A DNA stretch of 64,000 bases from Actinomycetota bacterium (GCA_003161615.1 PMOB01000018.1:1-64000), one strand, 5' to 3'. Shown: positions 1-8,390, counted from the first letter of the stretch. The notes: generated by a model from the sequence alone, not told the origin. Numbers and translations are program-made.

Positions 1-391
1 CGAGCGCGCCGTACGTCGTCGTGTGGCCGTACTCGACGCGGGCCAGCTCGGCGAGGACGCGCCGGTGGAACTCGGGCGCTGCCCGCAGGTCGAGCTCGAG
101 GTCGAAGGCGTGCCGGCGTCCCGTGAAGTACTCGTCGAGCTCGCGCCGGACGCGGTCGACCGCCTTCGGGCTGCGGAGGACGCGTGGGCCGAACCGACGC
201 GCAAGGTCCTCGAGCTCCTGCTCGGGATCGGGATCGAAGTGGACGCGGCAGAGGCCGCGATCACTGACGCCGACGAGCAGCGAGCCGACGGGCGTGTCGT
301 CGAGCACGTCGTAGGCGACGTCGAGCAGATCCGCCGCCGCCGCTGCAGCGCGGAAACGCTCGTCGAGGGTTGCGGGAACTCCGCCGGTCAT
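1..391 (-). CDS. ogt: Methylated-DNA--protein-cysteine methyltransferase (Ogt), partial, cut by window start
   Basis: Only the first ~130 residues are present; the gene runs off the left edge. The family repairs O6-alkylguanine by moving the alkyl group to its own cysteine. Seen: an N-terminal ribonuclease-like domain with the stretch DTPVGSLLVGVSDRGL near residue 34, then the start of the DNA-binding domain, FHRRVLAELARVEYGHTTTY. The active-site PCHR motif would lie outside the window, so catalytic competence cannot be judged. Its ATG (391) overlaps the stop of the upstream sigma-factor gene in an ATGA junction, which implies translational coupling. The family is clear from the conserved YG-T-TYG block. 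Confidence 0.9.
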   Translation of the reverse strand, partial: MTGGVPATLDERFRAAAAAADLLDVAYDVLDDTPVGSLLVGVSDRGLCRVHFDPDPEQELEDLARRFGPRVLRSPKAVDRVRRELDEYFTGRRHAFDLELDLRAAPEFHRRVLAELARVEYGHTTTYGAL

Positions 392-870
392 CTGCGGGCC
401 TCCTTCTGGAGCCTGCCAACTTCATTGCGCAGCCGCCGCACTCCGGCGGAGGCCGCCTGCCGGGCAGCCGCCTCGGTCGAGCCGAGGGCGACGCCGATCT
501 CGTCGTAGCCGAGCGCGTAGCCGTAGCGGAGCACGACAGCCGCGCGTTCTTTCGGAGGCAGTCCATCCGTGAGCGGTGCGAGCTCCTCGAACGCCGGCCG
601 CGGATCCTCGCCGGACGGATCGAGCAGCAGTTCCGCCGCGGGGCGCTCCTTCCGCGCCGCGTCGATTAGGGCGCTCGCGGCAATCGTCAGCGCCCAGGCA
701 CGCAGGTGCTCGCCGTGCTCGAGACGGTCGTACGCGCGCAGCGCGCGGAGGAACGTCTCCTGGAAAAGGTCATCGGCCCGGTCTCGTCCCGCGCGCCGGC
801 GCAGGAAGAGGAGCACCTCGCCCTTGTTCGCCTCGTAGAAGCGTTCGAACGGTGGAACTGCGAGGGCCAT
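388..870 (-). CDS. ECF-type RNA polymerase sigma factor
   Basis: A 160-residue sigma-70 family protein with only regions 2 and 4, as in extracytoplasmic-function sigma factors. Region 2 is at about residues 8-70 (FERFYEANKGEV, then DLFQETFLRALRAYDRL). Region 4 is at about 100-150 (LPPKERAAVVLRYGYALGYDEIG followed by a helix-turn-helix). The ATG at 870 is the first start that precedes region 2 directly. The gene is read away from the kinase gene at 910, and its stop overlaps the ogt start by 4 nt, so the two are co-translated. No anti-sigma factor gene is next to it; an upstream partner is excluded because the next gene is divergent. The target regulon is unknown, but coupling to ogt hints at a role in alkylation damage. 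Confidence 0.88.
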   Translation of the reverse strand: MALAVPPFERFYEANKGEVLLFLRRRAGRDRADDLFQETFLRALRAYDRLEHGEHLRAWALTIAASALIDAARKERPAAELLLDPSGEDPRPAFEELAPLTDGLPPKERAAVVLRYGYALGYDEIGVALGSTEAAARQAASAGVRRLRNEVGRLQKEARR

Positions 871-909
871 CGAGTCATGAACCGTACTCCCGCGCGAAGA
901 TGTGAGGTC

Positions 910-1731
910 ATGAACGTCGCCGTTGTGGGACATGTCGAGTGGGTGGAGTTCGCGCGCGTCGAGGAGATGCCGGCGCCGGGCGAGATCGTCCACGCCCTCG
1001 AGACGTGGGAGGAGGCGGCGGGCGGCGGTGCAGTGGCAGCGGTCCAGCTGGCCAACCTCGCCGGCTCCTGTCTCTTCTTCACCTCGCTCGCCGACGACGA
1101 GCTCGGACGGCGCGCGCGTCAGGAGCTCGAGGGGCGCGGCGTCACCGTCCACGCGAGCGTGGCGCGGGAACCGTCCCGCCGCGCCTTCACACACGTCAAC
1201 GAGGACGGCGAGCGCACGATCACGGTGCTCGGCGAGAAGCTCCGTCCGCCGGGCGAGGACGGCTCGCTGCCGTGGGAGGAGCTCGCTCGGTGCGCCGCCG
1301 TGTACTTCACCGGCGGCGATGTCGCGGCACTGCGGGCGGCGCGGCAGGCCGGCGTGCTCGTGGCGACCTCGCGGGAGTTGCCGACGCTGCGTCGCGCCGG
1401 CGTCGAGATCGACGTGCTCGTCGGGAGCGGGGAGGACGCGGGCGAGCGCTTCGACCCCGGCGAGATCGAGCCGCCGCCCCGGATCGTCGTCACGACCTCG
1501 GGCGGTCTCGGCGGCTGGATTCGGCCAGGAGGGCCGTTCCGCGCCGCACCGCTTCCCGGGCCGGTCTCCGACGCCTACGGCTGCGGCGACTGCTTCGCCG
1601 CCGGCGTCACCTACGGTCTCGGGCTCGGTCAGCCGGTGGACGAGGCGGTGGCGCTCGGCGCCCGCTGCGGCGCAACCGTCCTCACCGGCCAGGGCGCGTA
1701 TGGACGGCAATTGACGGCAAAGGAGATCTAG
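910..1731 (+). CDS. PfkB/ribokinase-family carbohydrate kinase
   Basis: A 273-residue cytoplasmic kinase of the ribokinase fold. Seen: the N-terminal beta-lid region with GGGAVAAVQLANLAG (sugar-binding GG motif) near residue 38, and the C-terminal PfkB signature DAYGCGDCFAAGVTYGLGLG near residue 217, where DxxGxGD supplies the catalytic Asp and anion hole. The residue usually written as Ala in GAGD is Cys here (GCGD). The substrate cannot be told from sequence. An in-frame ATG at 877 is an alternative start; 910 is preferred because the protein then begins at the usual first beta strand (VAVVGHVEWVEF). It is monocistronic, and the next gene downstream has its own promoter. Confidence 0.85.
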   Translation: MNVAVVGHVEWVEFARVEEMPAPGEIVHALETWEEAAGGGAVAAVQLANLAGSCLFFTSLADDELGRRARQELEGRGVTVHASVAREPSRRAFTHVNEDGERTITVLGEKLRPPGEDGSLPWEELARCAAVYFTGGDVAALRAARQAGVLVATSRELPTLRRAGVEIDVLVGSGEDAGERFDPGEIEPPPRIVVTTSGGLGGWIRPGGPFRAAPLPGPVSDAYGCGDCFAAGVTYGLGLGQPVDEAVALGARCGATVLTGQGAYGRQLTAKEI

Positions 1732-1743
1732 AGCCAACTTCGC

Positions 1744-1772
1744 TGGACAAGTGGGATCTGGTGGAGTAAAGT
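1744..1772 (+). promoter_or_regulatory. Promoter of the dcw cluster (mraZ)
   Basis: A -35-like TGGACA at 1744-1749 and a -10-like TAAAGT at 1767-1772 are separated by exactly 17 nt. This predicts a transcript starting near 1779, leaving a short leader with a good ribosome site (AAGGAG, 1794-1799) before the mraZ ATG. The four MraZ repeats overlap the spacer, the -10 and the start site. Confidence 0.6.
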
Positions 1773-1790
1773 GGGGCGACGTGGTGGGAC
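1751..1790 (+). promoter_or_regulatory. MraZ operator: four 10-bp direct repeats
   Basis: Four consecutive 10-mers each begin with GTGG: GTGGGATCTG (1751), GTGGAGTAAA (1761), GTGGGGCGAC (1771), GTGGTGGGAC (1781). MraZ proteins are known to bind tandem TGGG-type repeats spaced one helical turn apart upstream of mraZ (three in E. coli, four in mycoplasmas). The array covers the -10 element and predicted start site, so bound MraZ would block transcription of the whole cluster. Binding is inferred. Confidence 0.8.
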
Positions 1791-1806
1791 GAGAAGGAGT
1801 TGCCCC

Positions 1807-2241
1807 ATGCTCCTGGGTGAACACGAGCACACGATCGACGATAAAAACCGCCTGACGCTTCCGGCCAAGTTCCGCCGGGAGTTCGCGGACGGCTGCATCG
1901 TCACCCGCGGCCTCGACGGCTGTCTCTGGGCGTGGACGCCGGCGGGCTGGGACAACTACCGGGACTCGATCCTCTCCCCGCTCCACCCGCTGAGCAAGGA
2001 AGGCCGTCAGATGCAGCGCCACTTCTACTCCGGCGCCACCGAGACGGTGCCCGACAAGCAGGGCCGCGTGATCATCCCGGCCGCCCTGCTCGAGCACGCC
2101 AAGCTCGGCCGTGACGTCGTCGTAGCCGGAGTCAACGACCACCTCGAGATCTGGGACCGCGCCGCCTGGCGGCACGAGCTCTCCGAGGTCGAAGGGAGTG
2201 CTGAGGATGTTGCCGAACGTCTTGCAGCCCACGGAAGCTGA
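1807..2241 (+). CDS. mraZ: Transcriptional regulator MraZ
   Basis: A 144-residue DNA-binding protein of the SpoVT-AbrB fold, first gene of the division/cell-wall cluster. It contains the two expected repeats, each with a D-x-x-x-R core: DDKNRLTLPAKFR near residue 11 and DKQGRVIIPAALL near residue 82. The family forms ring oligomers that bind repeats in their own promoter and repress the dcw operon; those repeats are visible just upstream. The ATG at 1807 has the ribosome site AAGGAG 7 nt before it. The 3' end overlaps rsmH by 35 nt. Confidence 0.96.
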   Translation: MLLGEHEHTIDDKNRLTLPAKFRREFADGCIVTRGLDGCLWAWTPAGWDNYRDSILSPLHPLSKEGRQMQRHFYSGATETVPDKQGRVIIPAALLEHAKLGRDVVVAGVNDHLEIWDRAAWRHELSEVEGSAEDVAERLAAHGS

Positions 2242-3178
2242 TCACGTCCCCGTCCTCGCCGAGGAGGTGCGCGCCGGCCTTGCGGTGCGGCCCGGCGAGT
2301 CGGTGATCGACGCGACGTTCGGCGCCGGCGGCCATGCGGCGCTCCTCGCGGCCGACCTGCGCGGTCAGGGGAAGCTGACCGCGATCGACCGCGACCCGAC
2401 TGCGCGAACGTACTTCGAGCGCCTCGAGAAGCACGTCGCGGTCAACGCGAGGCTCCTGCGCGGCGATTTCGGCGTCGTCCTGCCGCAGCTCGCCGCGAAC
2501 GGCGTCCGCGCCGACGCGATCCTCCTCGACCTCGGCGTCTCCTCGATGCAGCTTGACCGCCCCGAGCGCGGCTTCTCCTACGCGGTCGACGCGCCACTCG
2601 ACATGCGGATGGACCCGACGCAGGAGGAGAGCGCGCGCGACCTCGTCAACACGTGGAGCGAGCGCGACCTCGCCACGATCTTCCGCCGCTACGGGGAGGA
2701 GCGCTATGCCAAGCAGATTGCGCGGGCGATTGTCCGGCGGCGGCGCGAGCAGCCGTTCGAGCGGACGGGCGAGCTCGTGGACACGATCAGGGCCGCGATC
2801 CCGGCCCCGGCGCGCTTCGGCGAGGGCCATCCCGCGAAGCGCGTCTTCCAGGCGCTGCGAATCGCCGTGAACGGTGAGCTCGACGCGCTCGAGGCGGCGC
2901 TGCCGGCGGCGCTCGAGATGCTCCGCCCCGGCGGGCGCCTGGCCGTCATCTCCTTCCACTCGCTCGAGGACCGGATCGTCAAGCGCTTCCTCCGCGACCG
3001 CGAGCGTGGCTGTGTCTGCCCGCCCGATTTCCCCGTCTGCATCTGCGGCCACGAGCCGGAGTTGCGCGCTCTGCAGCGACGACCGGTCCGGCCGAGCGGG
3101 CCGGAGCTCGCCGCGAACCCGCGCTCGGCGTCGGCGCGGCTGCGCGTCGCCGTGAAGACGGAGGCGGAGACGGCCTGA
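2207..3178 (+). CDS. rsmH: 16S rRNA (cytosine-1402-N4)-methyltransferase RsmH
   Basis: A 323-residue SAM-dependent enzyme that methylates C1402 in the ribosomal P site; formerly MraW. Seen: the opening HVPVLAEEV, the SAM-binding motif DATFGAGGHA near residue 38, LLDLGVSSMQLDRPERGFSY near 107, and the terminal block NPRSASARLRV. The ATG at 2207 is preferred over an upstream GTG (2198) because AGGGAG ends 8 nt before it. The start lies inside mraZ (35-nt overlap), and the stop overlaps the ftsL ATG by one base (TGATG), so the three are read as one message. Confidence 0.95.
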   Translation: MLPNVLQPTEADHVPVLAEEVRAGLAVRPGESVIDATFGAGGHAALLAADLRGQGKLTAIDRDPTARTYFERLEKHVAVNARLLRGDFGVVLPQLAANGVRADAILLDLGVSSMQLDRPERGFSYAVDAPLDMRMDPTQEESARDLVNTWSERDLATIFRRYGEERYAKQIARAIVRRRREQPFERTGELVDTIRAAIPAPARFGEGHPAKRVFQALRIAVNGELDALEAALPAALEMLRPGGRLAVISFHSLEDRIVKRFLRDRERGCVCPPDFPVCICGHEPELRALQRRPVRPSGPELAANPRSASARLRVAVKTEAETA

Positions 3179-3588
3179 TGTCAGCCGTCGAAGAGTCCTG
3201 GTTCGCACCCGCCGCGATCGCGGAGCCTCTCCCGGCTCGGCGACCACGGCGGGCTGCACCCGAACGGCCGGCGCCGCGGCCGGCGAAGGCAAACCTTCGC
3301 TCGCGGCGCCGGCACGTCCAACGCGTCCGCGCGCACATCGTCTGGATGGTGCTCTTCGCCGTCCTGCTCGCCGGCATCGTGGCGGTGAACGTCGCGGTGC
3401 TCCGCGCCAACGTCTCCGTCAACCAGCTCGACAAGGAAATCGCGCAGAAGCAGGCCCAGATCCAGGCGACGGCCTCGCAGCTCTCCGCCGCGCGCTCGGC
3501 GCCGCGGGTCGAGAGGGAAGCGCACAAGCTCGGCCTCATCCAGGCACCGGCCGCCGGCACGAGCTATCTCGTCGTACCCCATCCCTAG
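3178..3588 (+). CDS. ftsL: Cell division protein FtsL (septum formation initiator type)
   Basis: A 136-residue bitopic membrane protein placed between rsmH and ftsI, the standard ftsL position. It has a basic cytoplasmic N-terminus (RSRRRHVQRVRAHI), a single transmembrane segment at about residues 58-80 (WMVLFAVLLAGIVAVNVAVL), and a periplasmic coiled coil (NQLDKEIAQKQAQIQATASQLS). The family recruits and activates FtsW-FtsI through a complex with FtsB and FtsQ. Sequence conservation is always low in FtsL, so the assignment rests on topology and position. It starts on the overlapping TGATG junction. Confidence 0.85.
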   Translation: MSAVEESWFAPAAIAEPLPARRPRRAAPERPAPRPAKANLRSRRRHVQRVRAHIVWMVLFAVLLAGIVAVNVAVLRANVSVNQLDKEIAQKQAQIQATASQLSAARSAPRVEREAHKLGLIQAPAAGTSYLVVPHP

Positions 3589-3591
3589 CCT

Positions 3592-5271
3592 GTGGTCGTG
3601 CGCCCTGTGCGGATCGTCAACTCGCGACTCCGCCTGCTGCTCCTCGTGATCTTCGTGACCTTTGGAGCGCTGTTGGCGCGGTCGGCGTACCTCCAGACCG
3701 TGCGTGCCGCCTCGCTCGGCGCGGCTGGGCAATCGCAGACGAAGGGAGCGATCACGCTGCCCGCCGGGAGGGGGACGATCTTCGACCGGGTCGGAACGCC
3801 GCTCGCGATCGGAGAGCAGGCGACGGACGTCGTCGCAGATCCGATGCAGATCACGGATCCCCATCGGGAGGCGAAAGTCGCGGCGAAGGTTCTCGGGATC
3901 CCGTTCCGGCCGGTCGTCCTGGCGCTCTCGCAACGCAAATCCCAGTACTTCCTCGTCGAGCGGCAGGCGCCGCCGGCGAAGGCCACTGCGCTTCAGAAGA
4001 GGAACCTGCCCGGCTTCACGTTCCGGGCCGACGAGCGGCGCACCTATCCGCAGGGAACGGTCGCCGCGCCACTGCTCGGCTACGTCGGTGTCGACCGAAC
4101 CCTGGGGGGCCTGGAGACCGAGCTGAACGCGGTGCTCGAGGGGAAGCCCGGGAAGGAGATCGTCGTCAGCGACGCGCTCGGGCAGGTCGTCGACACGCAG
4201 CAGGAGCGCCCCGCCCGCGACGGCCGCGACGTCTTCCTCACCCTCGACAGCCAGATCCAGGCGAACGCCGAGCAGGTCCTCCAGGCGACCGTCCGGCAGT
4301 GGCACGCCAAGGACGCGACCGCGATCGTCATGGATCCGCGCACCGGTGCGATCCTCGCGATGGCCCAGGAGCCGGGCTACAACGCGAACAACTTCCCGCA
4401 GGCGTACGGGCATGGGCTGACCGTCGATCACGCGATCAACGACGTCTTCGAGCCGGGCTCGGTGTTCAAAGTGGTCACGATCGGGGGTGCGCTGGCGCAG
4501 CACGACGTGACGCCGAACACGGAGTTCACGGTCCCCGGCTCGCTCAAGGTCGCCGACCGCGTCATCCACGACGCGGAGCGGCACGGCACCGAGCGGCTGA
4601 AGGTCTCCCAGATCCTGCAGCGCTCATCGAACATCGGCACGGTCGAGATCGCGGAGAAATACCTCGGCGAAGCCGGCCTGAAGAAGTGGATGGCGCGGTT
4701 CGGCTTCGGCCAGCAGACCGGCATCGACTTCCCCGGCGAGAGCCCCGGGATCCTGCCGTCCTACTGGTCGGGCTCGACGATCGGCAACGTCCCGATCGGC
4801 CAGGGCGTCTCGGTCACGGCGCTCCAGCTCGCCTCCACCTACGCGGCGATCGCGAACGGCGGCGTCTGGGTTCAGCCGCACCTCGTCGACCACGTGCTCG
4901 GGCAGGAGCCGCCGAAGCTCCACAAGCGCCGGATCCTGTCGCCCGCCGTCGACGATGAGCTGCGGAACATGCTGCGCGGCGTCGTCTCCGACCAGGGGAC
5001 GGCTTTCCTCGCGAAGATTCCCGGCTACAGCGTCGCCGGCAAGACGGGCACCGCCCAGAAGCCGGGCGGCCACGGCTACCTGCCGGGCGAGTACGTCGCG
5101 ACGTTCGTCGGGATGGTGCCCGCCTCGAATCCGCGCCTCCTCGTGCTTGTCAGCGTCGACGAGCCGCACGGCCAGATCTACGGCGGCCTCGTCGCAGCGC
5201 CGGCCTTCGAGCAGATCGCCTCCTTCGACCTCCAATACTTGGAGGTCCCTCCGGATCTGCGGATCAAGTGA
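3592..5271 (+). CDS. ftsI: Peptidoglycan transpeptidase FtsI (class B PBP3)
   Basis: A 559-residue septal penicillin-binding protein. A membrane anchor (about residues 13-30) is followed by a PBP dimerisation domain and a transpeptidase domain. The three catalytic motifs are intact: SVFK (290-293, nucleophile Ser290), SSN (345-347) and KTGT (484-487). No PASTA repeats follow. It crosslinks septal peptidoglycan with FtsW as partner polymerase. The start is GTG at 3592, three bases after ftsL. Its TGA overlaps the GTG of the next, unexpected kinase gene. Confidence 0.95.
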   Translation: MVVRPVRIVNSRLRLLLLVIFVTFGALLARSAYLQTVRAASLGAAGQSQTKGAITLPAGRGTIFDRVGTPLAIGEQATDVVADPMQITDPHREAKVAAKVLGIPFRPVVLALSQRKSQYFLVERQAPPAKATALQKRNLPGFTFRADERRTYPQGTVAAPLLGYVGVDRTLGGLETELNAVLEGKPGKEIVVSDALGQVVDTQQERPARDGRDVFLTLDSQIQANAEQVLQATVRQWHAKDATAIVMDPRTGAILAMAQEPGYNANNFPQAYGHGLTVDHAINDVFEPGSVFKVVTIGGALAQHDVTPNTEFTVPGSLKVADRVIHDAERHGTERLKVSQILQRSSNIGTVEIAEKYLGEAGLKKWMARFGFGQQTGIDFPGESPGILPSYWSGSTIGNVPIGQGVSVTALQLASTYAAIANGGVWVQPHLVDHVLGQEPPKLHKRRILSPAVDDELRNMLRGVVSDQGTAFLAKIPGYSVAGKTGTAQKPGGHGYLPGEYVATFVGMVPASNPRLLVLVSVDEPHGQIYGGLVAAPAFEQIASFDLQYLEVPPDLRIK

Positions 5272-5762
5272 CGGCGGTCATCGTCGTCACGGGCCCCACC
5301 GGCGTGGGCAAGACGACGGTGGCGTACGAGATGACCGAGGTGCTCGATGAGCGTGGCGTGGCGTTCGGCTTCTACGACCCCGACGCCATCCACTTCCGTC
5401 CCGTGCAGGAGGGCGATCGGTTCGGCACGCGAGTCTGGCTCGCCGCGCTTCACGCCGCGTGGCCGCTGATGGAGGTCGAGCGGTTGATCGTCCCCGTGGT
5501 CGTGGAGACGAGGGAGAACGCCCGGCGGCTTCTCCCGGACGCAGAGCTCACGATCGCGCGGCTTACCGCGACTCCGCAGACCATCGAAGAACGCATTCGG
5601 CGACGAGAGCTCGGTGCCGGAGGCGACTGGCACGTCGCACGCGCACAAGAGCTCGAGGCGCATTGGCGTCAGCATCCCGTCGAGGACTTTCTCGTTGACA
5701 CCGACGGACGAGACGTCCGCGATCTGGCCGTCGAGGTGCTGACGCGAAGCGGCTGGATATAG
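5268..5762 (+). CDS. P-loop kinase-like protein inserted in the dcw cluster
   Basis: A 164-residue protein with a clean Walker A motif, GPTGVGKTT (9-17), and a lid-like basic stretch ERIRRRELGAGGDWHVARA near residue 107. This layout matches small-molecule or nucleotide kinases of the AAA_33/gluconate-kinase/phosphotransferase group, but the substrate cannot be named. The GTG start overlaps the ftsI stop (GTGA), and murE begins 10 nt after its end, so it is co-transcribed with cell-wall genes. It is not a standard member of this cluster. TATAGT at 5758-5763 overlaps its stop and could give murE a second promoter. Confidence 0.75.
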   Translation: MTAVIVVTGPTGVGKTTVAYEMTEVLDERGVAFGFYDPDAIHFRPVQEGDRFGTRVWLAALHAAWPLMEVERLIVPVVVETRENARRLLPDAELTIARLTATPQTIEERIRRRELGAGGDWHVARAQELEAHWRQHPVEDFLVDTDGRDVRDLAVEVLTRSGWI

Positions 5763-5772
5763 TCGCCGCGAG

Positions 5773-7158
5773 ATGGAGCTAGAGCGTCTCGTCCAAGCGC
5801 TCGGGCCGTTGGAAGTGCTCGGGGGCGTCAAGGCCGAGGTGCGCGATCTCGCCTACGACGCGCGCGCCGTCACTCCGGGCGCCGTCTTCTTCTGCGTGCC
5901 GGGCGAGCGCGCCGACGGGCACGACTTCGCGCCGGAGGCTCTCGCAAGGGGGGCAGTCGCGCTCGTCGTCGAGCGCGCGCTCGAGCTGGACGTGCCGCAG
6001 CTTGTGGTTCGCGACGCGCGCGCGGCGATGGCGCCGGCGGCGGACGTCTTCTTCGGCGAGCCGACGCGGGAGCTCGAGGTCGTCGGCGTCACCGGTACGA
6101 GTGGCAAGACCACGACGACGTTTCTCCTGTTCGCGATCCTCGCCGCCGCGGGCCGGCGGCCGGGACTGCTGGGGACGGTCGAGGCGCGTGTCGGCGGCGA
6201 GCGGCGCGGCGTCGTGCGGACGACGCCCGAGGCGATCGACCTACAGCGCACCTTCCGAGAGATGCTCGACGCCGGCGACCGCTCCTGCGCGATGGAGGCC
6301 TCGTCGCACGCTTCGGTCCTGCACCGGCTCGATTGCGTCCGCTTCCGTGTCCTCGTCTTCACGAACCTCAGCCAGGATCACCTCGACTTCCACGACGACA
6401 TGGAGTCGTACTTCGAGGCGAAGCGCCGGCTCTTCGGAGCCGAGCCGCGCCCGGTCGCTGTCGTCAACGTCGGGGATGAGTACGGGCGCAGGCTGGCCGA
6501 CGAGCTGCCGGGGGCGATCCGCTTCAGCGGTGAGGACGCGGCCGAGCTGGCCGGCATCGAGCTCAAGTTGCGCGGCCGCTTCAACGTCGAGAACGCGCTC
6601 GCGGCGCTCCATGCGGCGCGGGCGCTCGGCATCGAGGACGACGCGATCAAGCGCGGGCTCGAGTCCGTTCGCGGCGTACCCGGCCGCTTCGAGTCGGTCG
6701 ACCGCGGGCAGCCCTTCCACGTGATCGTCGACTACGCGCACAAGCCCGGCGCGCTCGAGAACGTCCTCCGCGCGGCGCGCGACCTCGCGGACGGCAAGCG
6801 CGTCATCTGCGTGCTCGGCGCGGGCGGCGACCGCGATCGCGGCAAGCGGCCGCTGATGGGGAAGCTCGCTGCGGACCTTGCCGACGTCGTGATCGTCACC
6901 TCCGACAACCCGCGCAGCGAGGATCCCGAGGCAATCGCGGCGGAGATCGTGTCCGGCGCCGGCGGGGCCGTCGAGGTGGAGCTCGACCGGGCCGCGGCGA
7001 TCGTCCGCGCTGTCGAGCTCGCGCAGCCGGGCGACGTCGTCGTCATCGCGGGCAAAGGCGCCGAGCAGGGCCAGGAGTTCGCGGATCGAACCGTCCCCTT
7101 CGACGACCGCGAGGTGGCGAAGGAGGCTCTCGCAGCGATGCAGGAGACACCAACCTGA
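5773..7158 (+). CDS. murE: UDP-MurNAc-tripeptide ligase MurE (meso-DAP adding)
   Basis: A 461-residue cytoplasmic ATP-dependent ligase that adds the third stem residue to UDP-MurNAc-L-Ala-D-Glu. Seen: ATP-binding TGTSGKTTTT near residue 111, the Mur-ligase middle domain with NLSQDHLDFH, and the C-terminal motif DNPRSEDP near residue 379. DNPR is the known signature for meso-diaminopimelate, rather than lysine, so the wall is DAP-type. The N-terminal uridine-binding domain is slightly short for the family. It lies 10 nt after the kinase gene and 5 nt before murF. Confidence 0.95.
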   Translation: MELERLVQALGPLEVLGGVKAEVRDLAYDARAVTPGAVFFCVPGERADGHDFAPEALARGAVALVVERALELDVPQLVVRDARAAMAPAADVFFGEPTRELEVVGVTGTSGKTTTTFLLFAILAAAGRRPGLLGTVEARVGGERRGVVRTTPEAIDLQRTFREMLDAGDRSCAMEASSHASVLHRLDCVRFRVLVFTNLSQDHLDFHDDMESYFEAKRRLFGAEPRPVAVVNVGDEYGRRLADELPGAIRFSGEDAAELAGIELKLRGRFNVENALAALHAARALGIEDDAIKRGLESVRGVPGRFESVDRGQPFHVIVDYAHKPGALENVLRAARDLADGKRVICVLGAGGDRDRGKRPLMGKLAADLADVVIVTSDNPRSEDPEAIAAEIVSGAGGAVEVELDRAAAIVRAVELAQPGDVVVIAGKGAEQGQEFADRTVPFDDREVAKEALAAMQETPT

Positions 7159-7163
7159 TTCCG

Positions 7164-8390
7164 TTGCCGATCGCCGACGTGCAGGCGCTTTCGCTCGGCG
7201 CGCTCGAGAGCGTTGCGGACAAGATCACCGGAGTCCAGGCCGACTCACGCCTGATCCGTCCCGGCGACCTCTTCGTCGCCGTCTCCGGTGGAGAGGCCTT
7301 TCTCGACGACGCGCGCGCGCGCGGCGCCGCGGCGACCCTCGTGCCGGACGACGCCCATGCGGCGCTCGCAGCGCTCGGGAGTGCCGTCCGCGCCCGCAGC
7401 GATGCTCGGGTCGTGGCGATCACGGGCTCGGTCGGCAAGACCTCGACGAAGGACATCCTCGCCGCGCTTCTCCGGCCGCACCGCCGCACGGTGGAGGCGC
7501 CGCACGGCTTCAACAACGAGATCGGCCTGCCACTGACGCTCTGCCTGATCGAGCCCGACACCGAGGTCGTGGTGACGGAAATGGCGATGCGCGGCCCGGG
7601 GCAGATCCGCGAGCTGGCGCGCGTCGCGCGGCCGCACCTCGGCGTAATCACGTCGATCGCTCCCGCCCATCTCGAGCAGCTCGGCAGCCTCGCCGGCATC
7701 GCGCGCGCGAAGGCGGAATTGCTCGACGAGCTCGAGCCAGGCTCGGTCGCCGTCCTACCGGAGGACGCTCCGGAGCTCGAGCCGTTCGTGCCGGAGGGGC
7801 TCGACGTGCGGCGCTTCGCGGCGCCGGAGGCCGAAGTGCGGGACGGGCGGACGCACGTCAGCTGGCGTGGGCGCGACGTCGTGTTCGGCTTCGCGGCCCT
7901 GCACCAGGCGACGAATGCGGCCGCGGCGCTCACGGCGGCGGAGGCACTCGGTCTCGAGCCGCCCATCGGGCCGGTGGATGTCGCCTTCTCGCTCTGGCGC
8001 TCGCATGAGGTCGAGCTGCCGGGGGGCGGCCTACTGATCAACGACGCCTGGAACGCGAATCCGCTCGCGATGCGCGCCGCGCTCGCGCATCTGCTCGCGC
8101 GCGCGAACGGGCGCCGCACCGTGGCCGTGCTCGGGGTAATGGCCGAGCTCGGGCCCGATGCGCCGCGCTATCACACCGAAGTCGGGCGGGAAGCGGAGCC
8201 GGTCGACGTCGTCGTCGGCGTCGGCGAGCTCGCGCGCGGCTACGCGCCGGACGAGTGGGTGGCCACTGCGGCCGAGGCGGTCGAGGTGGCGCGGGCTCTA
8301 GTCCAGCCCGGCGACGCGGTTCTCGTCAAAGGCTCCCGCTCGGTCGGGCTCGAGGTCGTCGCCGACGCGCTGCTGAAGGTGCGGGCGTGA
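7164..8390 (+). CDS. murF: UDP-MurNAc-tripeptide--D-Ala-D-Ala ligase MurF
   Basis: A 408-residue Mur ligase that attaches D-Ala-D-Ala to complete UDP-MurNAc-pentapeptide. Seen: DSRLIRPGDLFVAVSG at the N-terminus (UDP-binding domain), ATP loop ITGSVGKTSTKD near residue 90, the FNNEIGLPLTL block, and INDAWNANP in the C-terminal domain. The start is TTG at 7164, chosen because it is the only start upstream of the conserved N-terminal block and sits 5 nt after murE. The stop overlaps the mraY GTG (GTGA). It is somewhat shorter than the typical 450 residues. Confidence 0.94.
   Translation: MPIADVQALSLGALESVADKITGVQADSRLIRPGDLFVAVSGGEAFLDDARARGAAATLVPDDAHAALAALGSAVRARSDARVVAITGSVGKTSTKDILAALLRPHRRTVEAPHGFNNEIGLPLTLCLIEPDTEVVVTEMAMRGPGQIRELARVARPHLGVITSIAPAHLEQLGSLAGIARAKAELLDELEPGSVAVLPEDAPELEPFVPEGLDVRRFAAPEAEVRDGRTHVSWRGRDVVFGFAALHQATNAAAALTAAEALGLEPPIGPVDVAFSLWRSHEVELPGGGLLINDAWNANPLAMRAALAHLLARANGRRTVAVLGVMAELGPDAPRYHTEVGREAEPVDVVVGVGELARGYAPDEWVATAAEAVEVARALVQPGDAVLVKGSRSVGLEVVADALLKVRA

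Noticed and set aside
388-2232. Long 614-codon open frame on the minus strand covering the PfkB and mraZ genes
   Set aside because: Only the last 160 codons (from 870) match a family; the rest is antisense to well-conserved genes and results from high GC content.
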